The notes under the pieces are model-generated. The model was not told the DNA's origin, made no database searches, and saw only the letters and a program-made list of their open reading frames with translations. Of a DNA stretch of 33,472 nucleotides, positions 6,929 to 14,778 are shown in pieces; position 1 is the stretch's first letter, and each line of letters starts with the position of its first letter. This DNA is from Solirubrobacteraceae bacterium (GTDB lineage: Bacteria > Actinomycetota > Thermoleophilia > Solirubrobacterales > Solirubrobacteraceae). The stretch is from positions 1 to 33,472 of the forward strand of contig JADGPO010000129.1 in NCBI GenBank assembly GCA_017882405.1, read 5' to 3'. The translations under genes were made by a program, and so were the position numbers.

Positions 6929-8266
6929 ATGAGCTCTTACCTGCGCGTTCTGCGCCACCCTGACTTTCGATATCTGTTCCTCGGCCAGTCGGCGAGCGCC
7001 GTCGGCGATCAGGCCGTGATCGTCGCGCTGGCCCTGTACGTGACTCAGCGAACCGGGTCGGCGAGCGACCTCGGCCTTGTGCTGGCCGCGCAGGCGCTGC
7101 CGATGATCGCGCTGCTGCTGTTCGGCGGCGTGTGGGCAGATCGCGCCGCGCGTCAGCGGATCATGATCTTCAGCGACGTGGCGCGGGCGCTGCTTCACGG
7201 CGTGCTGGCGGCGTTGATCCTCACCGGCGGCGCGAGCGTCGCCGAGATGGTGGCGATCGAGGCGCTGTTCGGCGCGGCACGCGCCTTCTTCCAGCCGGCG
7301 TACAGCGGCCTGTTGCCGCAGACGATCCCCGAGGCCGACGCCCAGGAGGCGCAGGCGCTGAGCGCCACGACCGCCAACCTGGCGATCCTCGTCGGCCCCG
7401 CGCTGGGCACCGGGCTGGTTCTGTGGCTGGGGGCCGGAGAGGCGTTCGCGCTCGACGCGGCCACGTTCGTGGTCAGCGCGCTGCTGCTGGTGCGGGTGCA
7501 TCCCCGCCCGCGCGGGTGGGTGGGGTCCGAGTCCGCGCCGGGCTCCGTCCTCCACGCGCTGCGCGCCGGCTGGCGGGAGGTCGCCTCGCGGCCCTGGGTG
7601 TGGGTGACGATCGCCGCCTTCACCGGCGCGGTGCTCTGTGCCTACGCGCAGTGGTACGCGCTGGCCCCGACAATCGCCCGTGACGTGTATGGCGGGGCCA
7701 GCCGTTTCGGCGTGCTGGAGAGCGTGGCCGGCGGCGGCGCGGTGGTCGGCGCGTTGGTGGGCATTCGCTGGCGTCCGGCTCGGCCGATGCTGGTGGGCCT
7801 GCTGCTGACCCTGTTCTGGCCGCTGCAGTCGATCGCCTTCGCGCTCGCCAGCCCGCTGGTCGTCGTGATCGTGCTGGCGTTCCTGGCCGGCCTGGGCTTC
7901 TCGTTGTTCGAGGTGTGGTGGGAGACGGCGCTGGTGCGCCACATCCCGCCGCACGCGCTCTCGCGGGTCAGCGCCTATGACTGGATGGGCTCGCTGGCCC
8001 TGCTGCCCCTCGGCTTCGCCATCGCCGGCCCGCTGGCGGCCGCCCTCGGCGCTCGCGCGGTCTTGGGCGTGGGGGCGGGGGCGGCGTTGGTGATGCTGAC
8101 GCTGGCCCTGGTCCCGCGGTCCACGCGCCGGCTGAACGGCGAGCGCTCGCCGGTGCTAACCCAGCAGCTCGCTGGCCAGGTGCAAGTAACAGGCGGTGGC
8201 GAACCCGAGGTCGCGCACGTCGATCCGTTCGTCGGCGTTGTGCATCAGCGGGGTCGTCTGCAGTAG
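6929..8266 (+). CDS. Major facilitator superfamily transporter (DHA3-like efflux permease)
   Basis: Inner-membrane secondary transporter, probably an exporter. The 445 residues start with SYLRVLRHPDFRYLFLGQ, the usual opening of DHA3/MefA-type drug efflux permeases, followed by about 12 hydrophobic helices. The loop between helices 2 and 3 (GVWADRAARQRIMI) carries the MFS motif A pattern GxxADRxxRxxxM. Repeated Gly/Ala-rich helices and a central basic loop (HPRPRGWVGSE) separate the halves. The ATG at 6929 is preferred because GAGG lies 5 bases upstream; a GTG directly before it (6926) is possible. The last 37 codons run through the end of the convergent M20 gene (111-base overlap) and look non-functional. 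Substrate cannot be told. Regulation may use the inverted repeat upstream. Confidence 0.88.
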   Translation: MSSYLRVLRHPDFRYLFLGQSASAVGDQAVIVALALYVTQRTGSASDLGLVLAAQALPMIALLLFGGVWADRAARQRIMIFSDVARALLHGVLAALILTGGASVAEMVAIEALFGAARAFFQPAYSGLLPQTIPEADAQEAQALSATTANLAILVGPALGTGLVLWLGAGEAFALDAATFVVSALLLVRVHPRPRGWVGSESAPGSVLHALRAGWREVASRPWVWVTIAAFTGAVLCAYAQWYALAPTIARDVYGGASRFGVLESVAGGGAVVGALVGIRWRPARPMLVGLLLTLFWPLQSIAFALASPLVVVIVLAFLAGLGFSLFEVWWETALVRHIPPHALSRVSAYDWMGSLALLPLGFAIAGPLAAALGARAVLGVGAGAALVMLTLALVPRSTRRLNGERSPVLTQQLAGQVQVTGGGEPEVAHVDPFVGVVHQRGRLQ

Positions 8267-9478
8267 CGTCTGGTGGCGCTGAGGGAAGAAGCCGTAGGCC
8301 ACGCACTCGGGGAACGCGTCGCGAAACCACTTCGAGTCAGAGAAGCCGGGCAGGATCAGCGGCACGGTGCAGGCCTCGGGATCCTGGTCTGAGAGCCAGC
8401 CCTCGATCGCCGTCATCAGTCGGCTCTCGATCGGCGACTGGTTGCCGGTGACCTGCTCGGTGAACTCGATCTCCAGGTCGTCGGACACCGATCCGAGCAC
8501 CTCGGCGATTCGCTGCCGGGCGGCGTCCTCGCCCAGGCCGGGCGGCACCCGGCAGTCGATCCTCACTTGCGCCCGCGAGGGGATCACGTTGATCTTCGGC
8601 GAGGCCGAGGCCATCGTCGGCGTGAGCGTGACCGAGAGCATCGGCTCCGCCAGGGTGCGCAGGCCGGGCTGCTGCGCGGCGATCGCGGCCAGCGCGCCCC
8701 CCGGGTCCGACGGGTCCTCGCCCAGTCCGCGCAGCAGCGCGGCCGGGGCCTCGGTGACCGCGTAGGACTCCGGCGGGTCGGCGAGGGCGGCGAGCACCGG
8801 TCCCAGCTTGAGCAGTGCGTTGTCGCCGGTGCGTGGCAGGGAGGCGTGGCCGGCCATTCCGTGGGCGGTGACGTTGAAGCGGAAGATCCCCTTCTCGGCG
8901 CAGCAAACCCCGTAGTGGCGGCGTCCGCCGTACTCGAACGCCGCCCCGCCCCCCTCGTTGAGCAGCATGTCGCAGCGGACCTTCTCGGGGTGCTCGGCGC
9001 ACAGCCAGTGCGCGCCGACGTCGCCGCCGGTCTCCTCGTCGGCGACGAACACCAATTTCAGCGCGCCCCGCGCCGGCCGCCAGCCGCGATGAGCCAGGGC
9101 CGCGCCGGCGACCGCCTCGGCCGCCACCTGGGACTTCATGTCGATCGCGCCCCGGCCCCACAAGAAGCCGTCGACGACGTCGCCCGACCAGGGGTCGTGC
9201 TCCCACTCGGAGGGGTCGGCGAGCACGGTGTCCACGTGGCCCAGCAGGCACAGGACGGGGTGGGTGGGGTCGTTTTCATTCCCTCCGTTAAGCGTGGCCA
9301 CCAGGTTGGGGCGCTCGGGCTCGGCGGCCAGGATCGCGGTCTCGAAGCCGGCCTCGCTCAGGTAGCGCTCCAGGTGCTCGATCGCGGGGCGCTCGTTCCC
9401 GGGAGGGTTCACGGTGTCGAAGCGGATCAGCTCCTTGAGCAGCTCCACGCACTCGCGCTGCAACTCGTCGGCGCCCAT
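8156..9478 (-). CDS. M20/M25/M40-family metallo-hydrolase (peptidase or deacylase)
   Basis: Two-zinc amidohydrolase of the ArgE/DapE/carboxypeptidase G2 group, hydrolysing a peptide or N-acyl amide bond. The 440 residues show GHVDTV (His81, Asp83), GRGAIDMKS (bridging Asp113), DEETGGD (catalytic Glu148 with Glu149), a glutamate ligand in LNEGGG (175) and a C-terminal histidine in MHNADERI. The dimerisation lid domain lies between (about 190-330, with GMAGHASLPRTGDNA). It resembles the general M20 members annotated as carboxypeptidases more than DapE or ArgE, but substrate is not determinable. The ATG at 9478 has no Shine-Dalgarno site and TACCCT 7 bases upstream. The 3' end overlaps the MFS gene on the other strand. 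Confidence 0.9.
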   Translation of the reverse strand: MGADELQRECVELLKELIRFDTVNPPGNERPAIEHLERYLSEAGFETAILAAEPERPNLVATLNGGNENDPTHPVLCLLGHVDTVLADPSEWEHDPWSGDVVDGFLWGRGAIDMKSQVAAEAVAGAALAHRGWRPARGALKLVFVADEETGGDVGAHWLCAEHPEKVRCDMLLNEGGGAAFEYGGRRHYGVCCAEKGIFRFNVTAHGMAGHASLPRTGDNALLKLGPVLAALADPPESYAVTEAPAALLRGLGEDPSDPGGALAAIAAQQPGLRTLAEPMLSVTLTPTMASASPKINVIPSRAQVRIDCRVPPGLGEDAARQRIAEVLGSVSDDLEIEFTEQVTGNQSPIESRLMTAIEGWLSDQDPEACTVPLILPGFSDSKWFRDAFPECVAYGFFPQRHQTLLQTTPLMHNADERIDVRDLGFATACYLHLASELLG

Positions 9479-9485
9479 TGCGAGG

Positions 9486-9491
9486 AGGGTA
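9486..9491 (-). promoter_or_regulatory. Probable leaderless -10 element of the M20 gene
   Basis: TACCCT on the minus strand, 7 bases before the ATG at 9478. It lies only 6 bases from the opposing -10-like element of the divergent phosphatase gene, in a 33-base intergenic gap. Confidence 0.55.
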
Positions 9492-9497
9492 TCGGCG

Positions 9498-9503
9498 TAG
9501 CAT
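9498..9503 (+). promoter_or_regulatory. Probable leaderless -10 element of the HisN-like gene
   Basis: TAGCAT on the plus strand, 8 bases before the GTG at 9512, with an A at 9511 as a plausible first base. No Shine-Dalgarno site lies between it and the start. Confidence 0.5.
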
Positions 9504-9511
9504 CATCGCGA

Positions 9512-10303
9512 GTGACTGCCCCGGCTGAGGACCTCGCGCTGGCGCTCGAGATGGCCGACGTGGCCGACGAGCTGACGCTCTCGCGGTTTCTCGCCGAAGA
9601 CCTGGCGGTCGAGACCAAGCCTGACCTCACGCCGGTCTCCGACGCCGACCGAGCGGTTGAGCAAGCGATGCGCGAGCACCTTGCCGCGCGCCGGCCCGAG
9701 GACCGGATCTTCGGCGAGGAGTTCGGCGGGGCCTCAGACGACGGCCTGAGGCGGCGATGGATCGTCGATCCCATCGACGGCACCAAGGGCTACGTGCGGG
9801 GAATGCCGGTGTGGGCCACGCTGCTGGCGCTCCAGGAGAAAGGCGAGATGACCGTCGGGGTCGTCTCGGCGCCCGCGCTCGGCCGCCGCTGGTGGGCGGC
9901 GCGCGACGAGGGCGCGTTCACGATCGACCGGCCAGAGGCCGAGCCGCGCTCTCTGCGCGTGTCGAGGGTGCGAGAGCTGGTCGACGCCCAACTGTGCTTC
10001 GGCGGGCTGGAGGACTGGCGCGCGGTGGGCAAGCTCGACGCCTTGCTGGAGCTGGGCTCGCGCTGCTGGCGCACCCGCGGCTACGGCGACTTCTGGCAAT
10101 ACATGCTGGTCGCCGAGGGGGCGGCCGAGCTGTGCTGTGATCCGTCGGTGTCGCTATGGGACCTCGCGGCCCCCAAGGTGATCGTCGAGGAGGCGGGTGG
10201 GCGGTTCACCAGCCTCGCCTGGGCGCAGGAGGCCGGGGCCGAGAGTGGCTTTGCCTCCAACGCGCTGCTGCACGACACCGCACGCGCGATCCTGGAGGCG
10301 TGA
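9512..10303 (+). CDS. hisN: Inositol-monophosphatase-family phosphatase, probable histidinol-phosphatase (HisN type)
   Basis: Mg2+-dependent phosphatase of the FIG superfamily; the actinobacterial HisN members remove phosphate from histidinol phosphate in histidine biosynthesis. The 263 residues show DLTPVSDADRAVE, RIFGEEFG (metal Glu pair), WIVDPIDGTKGYVRGMPVW (metal site 2, the DPIDGT signature with the extension common in HisN) and SLWDLAAPKVIVEEAGG (metal Asp of the WDxAA motif). The upstream frame is open much further, but the homology begins at the GTG at 9512, which follows a TAGCAT -10-like element by 8 bases. No other his gene is nearby, so inositol monophosphatase or 3'(2'),5'-bisphosphate nucleotidase activity cannot be excluded. 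Confidence 0.82.
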   Translation: MTAPAEDLALALEMADVADELTLSRFLAEDLAVETKPDLTPVSDADRAVEQAMREHLAARRPEDRIFGEEFGGASDDGLRRRWIVDPIDGTKGYVRGMPVWATLLALQEKGEMTVGVVSAPALGRRWWAARDEGAFTIDRPEAEPRSLRVSRVRELVDAQLCFGGLEDWRAVGKLDALLELGSRCWRTRGYGDFWQYMLVAEGAAELCCDPSVSLWDLAAPKVIVEEAGGRFTSLAWAQEAGAESGFASNALLHDTARAILEA

Positions 10304-10308
10304 TCGGC

Positions 10309-11619
10309 GTGGAGCGGTTGTTCGAGAGCGAGGAGCCGGCGCCCAACGACTCGCTGCCCGACGACGCTCCCCTGGCCACCCGACTGCGCCCCCGCACGCT
10401 CGACGAGCTCGTGGGGCAGGAGCAGCTGCTGGCGTCCGGGTCGGCCCTGCGGCGGGCGATCGAGGAGGGGCGGCCGCACTCGATGATCCTGCACGGTCCC
10501 CCCGGCAGCGGCAAGACGACGCTGGCGCGGCTGGTGGCTCAGTCCTCGGACGCCGCCTTCGAGGAGGAGAGCGCGGTCGCCGCCGGGCGCGCGGAGGTGC
10601 GGGCGGTGATCGAGCGCGCACGGGATCGGCTGAGAAGCGGTCCCACCCGCCCGCGCCGGACGGTGTTCTTCCTGGACGAGATCCACCGCTTCAACAAGGC
10701 CCAGCAGGACGCCCTGCTGCCGGCCGTGGAGGACGGCGTGATCATCCTGATCGGCGCCACCACCGAGAACCCGTACTTCTCGGTCAACTCGGCGCTGATC
10801 TCCCGCACGCACCTCTACGAGCTCGAGGCGCTGGGACCCGAGGACGTGCGGGTTCTGCTCGACCGCGCCCTGGCGGGGGGACACTGCGGCCCGCCGGGCC
10901 GTGTCGATGAAGCCGCGCTGGAGTTCCTGGCGGCCCGGTCGGGCGGCGATGCCCGCTCGGCGCTCAACGCCCTGGAGCTGGCGTGCGAAGCGGCTGGAGA
11001 CGACGACGCCCCGGTGACCCTGCAGCACGCCGAGGACGCGATGCAGCGCCGCGCGATCCTCTATGACCGCCAGGCTGACCGCCACTACGACACGATCTCC
11101 GCCTGGATCAAGGCCACGCGCGGCTCGGACCCCGACGCCTCGCTGTACTACCTGGCGGTGATGCTGGAGGGCGGCGAGGACGCCCGGTTCATCGTGCGGC
11201 GCATGGTGATCCTCGCCTCCGAGGACATCGGCAACGCCGACCCGAACGCGCTGACCGTGGCCACCGCCGCGGCCGCCGCGGTCGAGCACGTGGGTCTGCC
11301 GGAGTGCCAGTTCGCGCTCGCCCAGGCGGCCATCTATTTGTCTCTGGCGCCCAAGGCCGACGCCGCCAAGCGGTCGGTGTTCGCCGCGCGTGACTACGTG
11401 CGCGAGAACGGTGCCCAGGCTCCGCCGCCGTACCTGCGCTCTTCGACGCGCTCCGACGGCGGTTACGACAACCCGCACCGCCGTCCGGGGCACTTCTCCC
11501 CGCAGGAGCTGCTGCCGGATTCCGCCGTCGGCGCGCGCTTCTACAAGCCCGACGACGCGGAGGCCACCGCGCGAGAGCGTTTGGAGGAGATCCGGCGCGC
11601 GCGGGGCCAAAACGGCTGA
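10309..11619 (+). CDS. rarA: Replication-associated recombination protein A (RarA/MgsA AAA+ ATPase)
   Basis: AAA+ ATPase of the clamp-loader-like group that acts at stalled replication forks and single-strand gaps. The 436 residues have [20 protein letters not shown], Walker A GPPGSGKT (63-70), Walker [11 protein letters not shown] (121-130), sensor 1 [12 protein letters not shown], arginine-finger region [12 protein letters not shown], sensor 2 [12 protein letters not shown], and the C-terminal tetramerisation domain ([21 protein letters not shown] onward). The start is GTG at 10309, with GGAGG (10294-10298) 10 bases upstream; a GTG at 10300 overlapping the phosphatase stop is only 1 base from that site and so less likely. 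It is in tandem with the HisN-like gene and probably shares its transcript. Confidence 0.94.
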   Translation: MERLFESEEPAPNDSLPDDAPLATRLRPRTLDELVGQEQLLASGSALRRAIEEGRPHSMILHGPPGSGKTTLARLVAQSSDAAFEEESAVAAGRAEVRAVIERARDRLRSGPTRPRRTVFFLDEIHRFNKAQQDALLPAVEDGVIILIGATTENPYFSVNSALISRTHLYELEALGPEDVRVLLDRALAGGHCGPPGRVDEAALEFLAARSGGDARSALNALELACEAAGDDDAPVTLQHAEDAMQRRAILYDRQADRHYDTISAWIKATRGSDPDASLYYLAVMLEGGEDARFIVRRMVILASEDIGNADPNALTVATAAAAAVEHVGLPECQFALAQAAIYLSLAPKADAAKRSVFAARDYVRENGAQAPPPYLRSSTRSDGGYDNPHRRPGHFSPQELLPDSAVGARFYKPDDAEATARERLEEIRRARGQNG

Positions 11620-11709
11620 GCGTCTCGAATAACGGGAACGGCGCTGGTCGGCTCGGCGGAGACGGTCCTGGGCGTGGGGGCGATCGTCCTGGAGCCCGAC
11701 GCGGCCTGA
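11620..11709 (+). other. Short open frame after the rarA stop, possible gene remnant
   Basis: Directly after the rarA TGA and in the same frame, 29 codons remain open to a second TGA at 11707-11709. The second part reads [19 protein letters not shown] with strongly G/C-biased third positions (GTC, GGC, GAG, CTG, GTG), so it looks like real coding sequence. It has no start codon with a ribosome site. It may be the 3' end of a deleted gene or an extension lost by a new stop. I recognise no family. Confidence 0.3.
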
Positions 11710-11732
11710 GCAGCGCGCCACCGCGAGCGGGC

Positions 11733-11738
11733 TACGAT
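11733..11738 (+). promoter_or_regulatory. Probable leaderless -10 element of the 12-gene operon
   Basis: TACGAT, 6 bases before the ATG at 11745, fits TANNNT with leaderless spacing. No Shine-Dalgarno site precedes the ATG and no clear -35 is visible. It would drive the whole run 11745-20999. Confidence 0.6.
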
Positions 11739-11744
11739 TCATCC

Positions 11745-12482
11745 ATGCCCGCTCAGGCCTACGCCGGAAAGGAATGCGTCTGTCAGCTGCGCCGCGGCAC
11801 GTGCGATCAATCGTGCGTCCGGGGCATGCTGGAGACGCCGTTCTACATCGCCTGCCTGCGGCTGTCGGGCCGGCGCTGCGTGGTCGTCGGCGGGGGGGAC
11901 GTAGGCCTGGAGAAGGTCGAGGGCCTGCTGGCCTGCGGGGCCGACGTCACGCTGGTCGCGCCCGACGCCCATCCGGCGCTGGTCGAGCTGTCCTGCGAGG
12001 GCTCGATCCTGTGGGCGCGACGCGAGTACCGCGCGGCCGACCTGGAGGGCTGCCTGATCGCGATCGCCGCCACCGGCGACACCGAGGTGAACATCAAGGT
12101 CTACGAGGACGCCGAGCGCCGCGCGATGCTCGTGAACGTCGTCGACGTGCCGCCGCTGTGCAACTTCATCCTCCCGGCGATCGTCCGCACCGGCCCGCTG
12201 GCCGTGGCGATCTCCACCGCCGGCGCCTCGCCCGCGCTGGCGAAGCGGATGAAGCGCGAGATCGCCGAGCTGTTCGGCGAGCCCTACGCGACCCTGGCGG
12301 TGCTGCTCAACGACGCGCGCGGCTGGGCCAAGGGGACGCTCCCCACCTACCAGGACCGCAAGGTCTTCTTCGAGGGGATCGTCAACGGCGACCCCGACCC
12401 GATCGAGCTGCTGCGCGCGGGGCGGGTCGACGCGGTGCGCTCCCTGATCGAGGACTCGCAGCTGGCCCACGCGCCCGCGTGA
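11745..12482 (+). CDS. Precorrin-2 dehydrogenase / sirohydrochlorin ferrochelatase (SirC/Met8/CysG-N type)
   Basis: Oxidises precorrin-2 to sirohydrochlorin with NAD and, in bifunctional members, inserts iron to make siroheme. From residue 28 onward it is typical: [21 protein letters not shown]-binding [11 protein letters not shown] (47-57), [34 protein letters not shown] and [18 protein letters not shown], with the dimerisation and helical C-terminus. Ahead of this lies an unusual 27-residue extension with C-x-C-x6-C-x3-C (Cys11, 13, 20, 24). The extension uses less G/C-biased codons. The ATG at 11745 is supported by TACGAT 6 bases upstream; the internal ATG at 11826 lacks a good ribosome site. 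It opens the operon and supplies siroheme from the CobA product made downstream. Confidence 0.88.
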   Translation: MPAQAYAGKECVCQLRRGTCDQSCVRGMLETPFYIACLRLSGRRCVVVGGGDVGLEKVEGLLACGADVTLVAPDAHPALVELSCEGSILWARREYRAADLEGCLIAIAATGDTEVNIKVYEDAERRAMLVNVVDVPPLCNFILPAIVRTGPLAVAISTAGASPALAKRMKREIAELFGEPYATLAVLLNDARGWAKGTLPTYQDRKVFFEGIVNGDPDPIELLRAGRVDAVRSLIEDSQLAHAPA

Positions 12483-12958
12483 GCAAGGGGCTCACCCACC
12501 TCGACAGCGCGGGCAACGCCCGGATGGTCGACGTCGGGGACAAGCCGGCGACCGAGCGACGGGCGGTGGCGCGGGCGGTCGTACGGGTCACGCCCGAGAC
12601 GGCCGCGCTGGTGCAAGCCGGCGACGCGCCCAAGGGCGACGTGCTCGGCGTCGCCCGGATCGCCGGCATCCAGGCTGCCAAGCGGACCTCGGAGCTGATC
12701 CCGCTATGCCACCCGCTGGCGCTCTCGTTCGTCGGGGTCGAGGGTTCGATCGACGCTCAGCGGGGCGAGATCGAACTGATCGCCGAGGCCCGCACGACCG
12801 GTCCCACCGGGGTCGAGATGGAGGCCCTGACGGCCGCCTCGGTGGCTGCGCTGACCGTCTACGACATGGTCAAGGGCGTGCAGCGCGGCGCCGAGATCGC
12901 TTCGGTGGCGTTGCAGGAGAAGTCGGGCGGGCGCTCGGGCGAGTGGCACCGGCAGTGA
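12479..12958 (+). CDS. moaC: Cyclic pyranopterin monophosphate synthase MoaC
   Basis: Converts 3',8-cyclo-7,8-dihydro-GTP to cyclic pyranopterin monophosphate, the second step of molybdenum cofactor synthesis. The 159 residues show the expected [25 protein letters not shown] opening (quoted in parts: [16 protein letters not shown]), [19 protein letters not shown], the active-site [34 protein letters not shown] (in two parts, with the conserved Lys and Asp) and a C-terminal KSGG. The GTG at 12479 overlaps the previous stop as GTGA, a translational-coupling arrangement. The partner MoaA is not in the window; MoaB/MogA follows directly. Length is normal. Confidence 0.95.
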   Translation: MSKGLTHLDSAGNARMVDVGDKPATERRAVARAVVRVTPETAALVQAGDAPKGDVLGVARIAGIQAAKRTSELIPLCHPLALSFVGVEGSIDAQRGEIELIAEARTTGPTGVEMEALTAASVAALTVYDMVKGVQRGAEIASVALQEKSGGRSGEWHRQ

Positions 12959-13443
12959 GGACCGCGATCCTCACCGTCTCGACCTCGGTGGCAGCCGGCG
13001 AGACCAAGGACCTCTCCGGCGAGGCCCTCGCCGAGCACGCGCGCGGCGCGGGCGCCGAGGTCGTGGCCCAGGACGTCGTTGCCGACGACCGCGGAGCGAT
13101 CGAGGACTGGCTGCGCCGCCAGGCGGCCGCGGGCGCGTCGCTGATCTTCACCACCGGCGGAACGGGGCTGACCGACGACGACGTCACGCCCGAGGCGACG
13201 CGGGCGGTGATCGACCGTGACGCCCCGGGGTTCGCCGAGGCGCTGCGCGCCGAGGCGCTGAAATACACGCCGATGGGCATCCTCACGCGGGGTGTGTCGG
13301 GGATCGTCGGCCGCTCGTTGATCATCAACTTCCCGGGCAACCCCAAGGCGATCGGAGAGCTCTTTCCGGTGGTCGCGCCAACGCTCCAGCACGTAGTCGC
13401 GACGCTGCAGCGCGAGCGTGGTGAGCGAACCCCCGGCCATTGA
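12955..13443 (+). CDS. Molybdenum cofactor protein MoaB/MogA (molybdopterin adenylyltransferase family)
   Basis: Adenylates molybdopterin before molybdenum insertion in MogA-type members. The 162 residues are a single MoCF-binding domain: [19 protein letters not shown] at the N-terminus, then [13 protein letters not shown], the nucleotide/pterin loop [39 protein letters not shown], and [14 protein letters not shown] with the conserved PGNPKA. The GTG at 12955 overlaps moaC by 4 bases. MoaB and MogA cannot be separated reliably by sequence alone; in actinobacteria a single-domain protein of this kind usually serves as the adenylyltransferase. Confidence 0.92.
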   Translation: MRTAILTVSTSVAAGETKDLSGEALAEHARGAGAEVVAQDVVADDRGAIEDWLRRQAAAGASLIFTTGGTGLTDDDVTPEATRAVIDRDAPGFAEALRAEALKYTPMGILTRGVSGIVGRSLIINFPGNPKAIGELFPVVAPTLQHVVATLQRERGERTPGH

Positions 13444-14107
13444 GCTGCGCGGACTCGCCCGGTACTTCGGCGAGCGGACCGCGCTGCACGACATCTCACT
13501 GCGGCTGCCGGCCGGAGCCACGCTGGCCGTGCTCGGTCGCAACGGAGCCGGCAAGTCGACGCTGCTGCGGATCCTGGCCGCGCTGCTGCGCCCCCACGCG
13601 GGCGACGCGCTCGTGTTCGGAGAGCCGCTGCCGCAGCGGGCGTTTGCCGTGCGCGCCAGGCTGGGGCTGCTCGCGCACGAGCCGTTGCTCTACCGGGAGC
13701 TGACGGGTCGCGAGAACCTCCGCTACCACGCGGCGCTGCATCGCCTGGCGCCGGGACGGGTCGACGAGGTCCTCGCCGCCGTGCAGATGGAGCGGCGAGC
13801 CGACGAGCCGGTACGCCTGCTCTCGCGCGGGATGGTCCAGCGACTGGCGGTCTGCCGGGCGGTCTTGCACGACCCGGCCCTGCTGCTGCTCGACGAGCCG
13901 CGGGCGAACCTGGACCCGGCCGCGTCGGCGCTGGTCGAGCCGCTGATCGGACGTCGAGCCGGACGCACCCGTGTGCTGACCAGCCACGACCCGCGAGCGG
14001 CGCTGGCCGAGGCCGACCAGGTGCTGGCGCTCAGGGATGGGCGCGTCGCCTACGCCGGCGAGCCCGCGGGGTTCGACGAGCGCCATCTGCAGGAGCTGTA
14101 CGCGTGA
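13418..14107 (+). CDS. ccmA: ABC transporter ATP-binding protein, CcmA-like (cytochrome c biogenesis)
   Basis: ATPase subunit of the CcmABCD system that releases heme-loaded chaperone in cytochrome c maturation. The 229 residues have Walker A GRNGAGKST (40-48), Q-loop region AHEPLLYRELTGRENL, signature LSRGMVQR, Walker B LLLLDEPRANLD and the H-loop TSHDPRAAL. The short length and the TGRENLRYHAALH region match CcmA rather than a general importer. The identification rests mostly on the following ccmB and ccmC. It starts inside the moaB gene: GTG 13418, or GTG 13421 one codon later, giving an overlap of about 25 bases, the largest in the operon. Confidence 0.85.
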   Translation: MVSEPPAIELRGLARYFGERTALHDISLRLPAGATLAVLGRNGAGKSTLLRILAALLRPHAGDALVFGEPLPQRAFAVRARLGLLAHEPLLYRELTGRENLRYHAALHRLAPGRVDEVLAAVQMERRADEPVRLLSRGMVQRLAVCRAVLHDPALLLLDEPRANLDPAASALVEPLIGRRAGRTRVLTSHDPRAALAEADQVLALRDGRVAYAGEPAGFDERHLQELYA

Positions 14108-14778
14108 GGACCGCCCTGGTGGTGCTGCGCAAGGACCTGCGCCTGGAGCTCCGGACGTGGGAGACCGTGCCCGCGATGGTGCTGTTCTCGCTGGTCACGT
14201 TCGTGATCTTCCACTTCGGCCTGGCCCGCGACACGATCGCCGGTCAGGAGGCCGCCGGCGTGCTCACCGTCACGCTGCTGTTCGCGGCGATGCTGGGCAT
14301 CAACCGCCTGTTCGTGGCCGAGCGCGAGCAGGGGGGCTTCGACGCCTTTCTGCTGGCCCCCGTCGACCGTTCGGCGATGCTGCTGGCCAAGGCCACCGGC
14401 CTGTTCATCTTCCTTGCTGCTCTGGAGGTGGTCGCGGTGCCGGCCTTCAAGCTCTTCCTGCTCGGGCCCTCGCTTGGACCGGCGCTCCCGGGATTGATCC
14501 TGGTTCTCGTGCTCGCCAATCTGGGGCTGGCGGTGATCGGGACGCTGGTCTCGGCGATCGCCGTCCACACCCGCGCCCGGGACCTGATCGGACCGGTGAT
14601 CGGCCTGCCGCTGCTGATCCCGGCGCTGATCGCCACCGCGCGGGCGACGGGGCCGCTGCTGAGCGCGGGGCACCACTCGGGAGCGCCCCCTGGGAAATGG
14701 CTGGCGATCCTCGCTCTCTATGATCTGGTGTTCGCACTGCTGGCCTACGCAGTGTTCGACTTCCTCCTGGAGGACTAG
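14104..14778 (+). CDS. ccmB: Heme exporter / cytochrome c biogenesis permease CcmB
   Basis: Membrane partner of CcmA. The 224 residues begin ALVVLRKDLRLELRTWET, the amphipathic opening typical of CcmB (KDLRLELR), followed by about six hydrophobic helices. The first loop carries FVAEREQGGFDAFLLAPVDRS, matching the family's RExxxGxxDxLLLxPVDR pattern; later helices are LPGLILVLVLANLGLAVIG and LIGPVIGLPLLIPALIA. The GTG at 14104 overlaps the ccmA stop as GTGA. Together with CcmA it should form the ABC unit. Confidence 0.92.
   Translation: MRTALVVLRKDLRLELRTWETVPAMVLFSLVTFVIFHFGLARDTIAGQEAAGVLTVTLLFAAMLGINRLFVAEREQGGFDAFLLAPVDRSAMLLAKATGLFIFLAALEVVAVPAFKLFLLGPSLGPALPGLILVLVLANLGLAVIGTLVSAIAVHTRARDLIGPVIGLPLLIPALIATARATGPLLSAGHHSGAPPGKWLAILALYDLVFALLAYAVFDFLLED

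Noticed and set aside
12955..13443. Separate assignment as a competence/damage-inducible CinA domain
   Set aside because: The MoCF-binding fold is shared, but the single-domain length and direct linkage to moaC favour MoaB/MogA.
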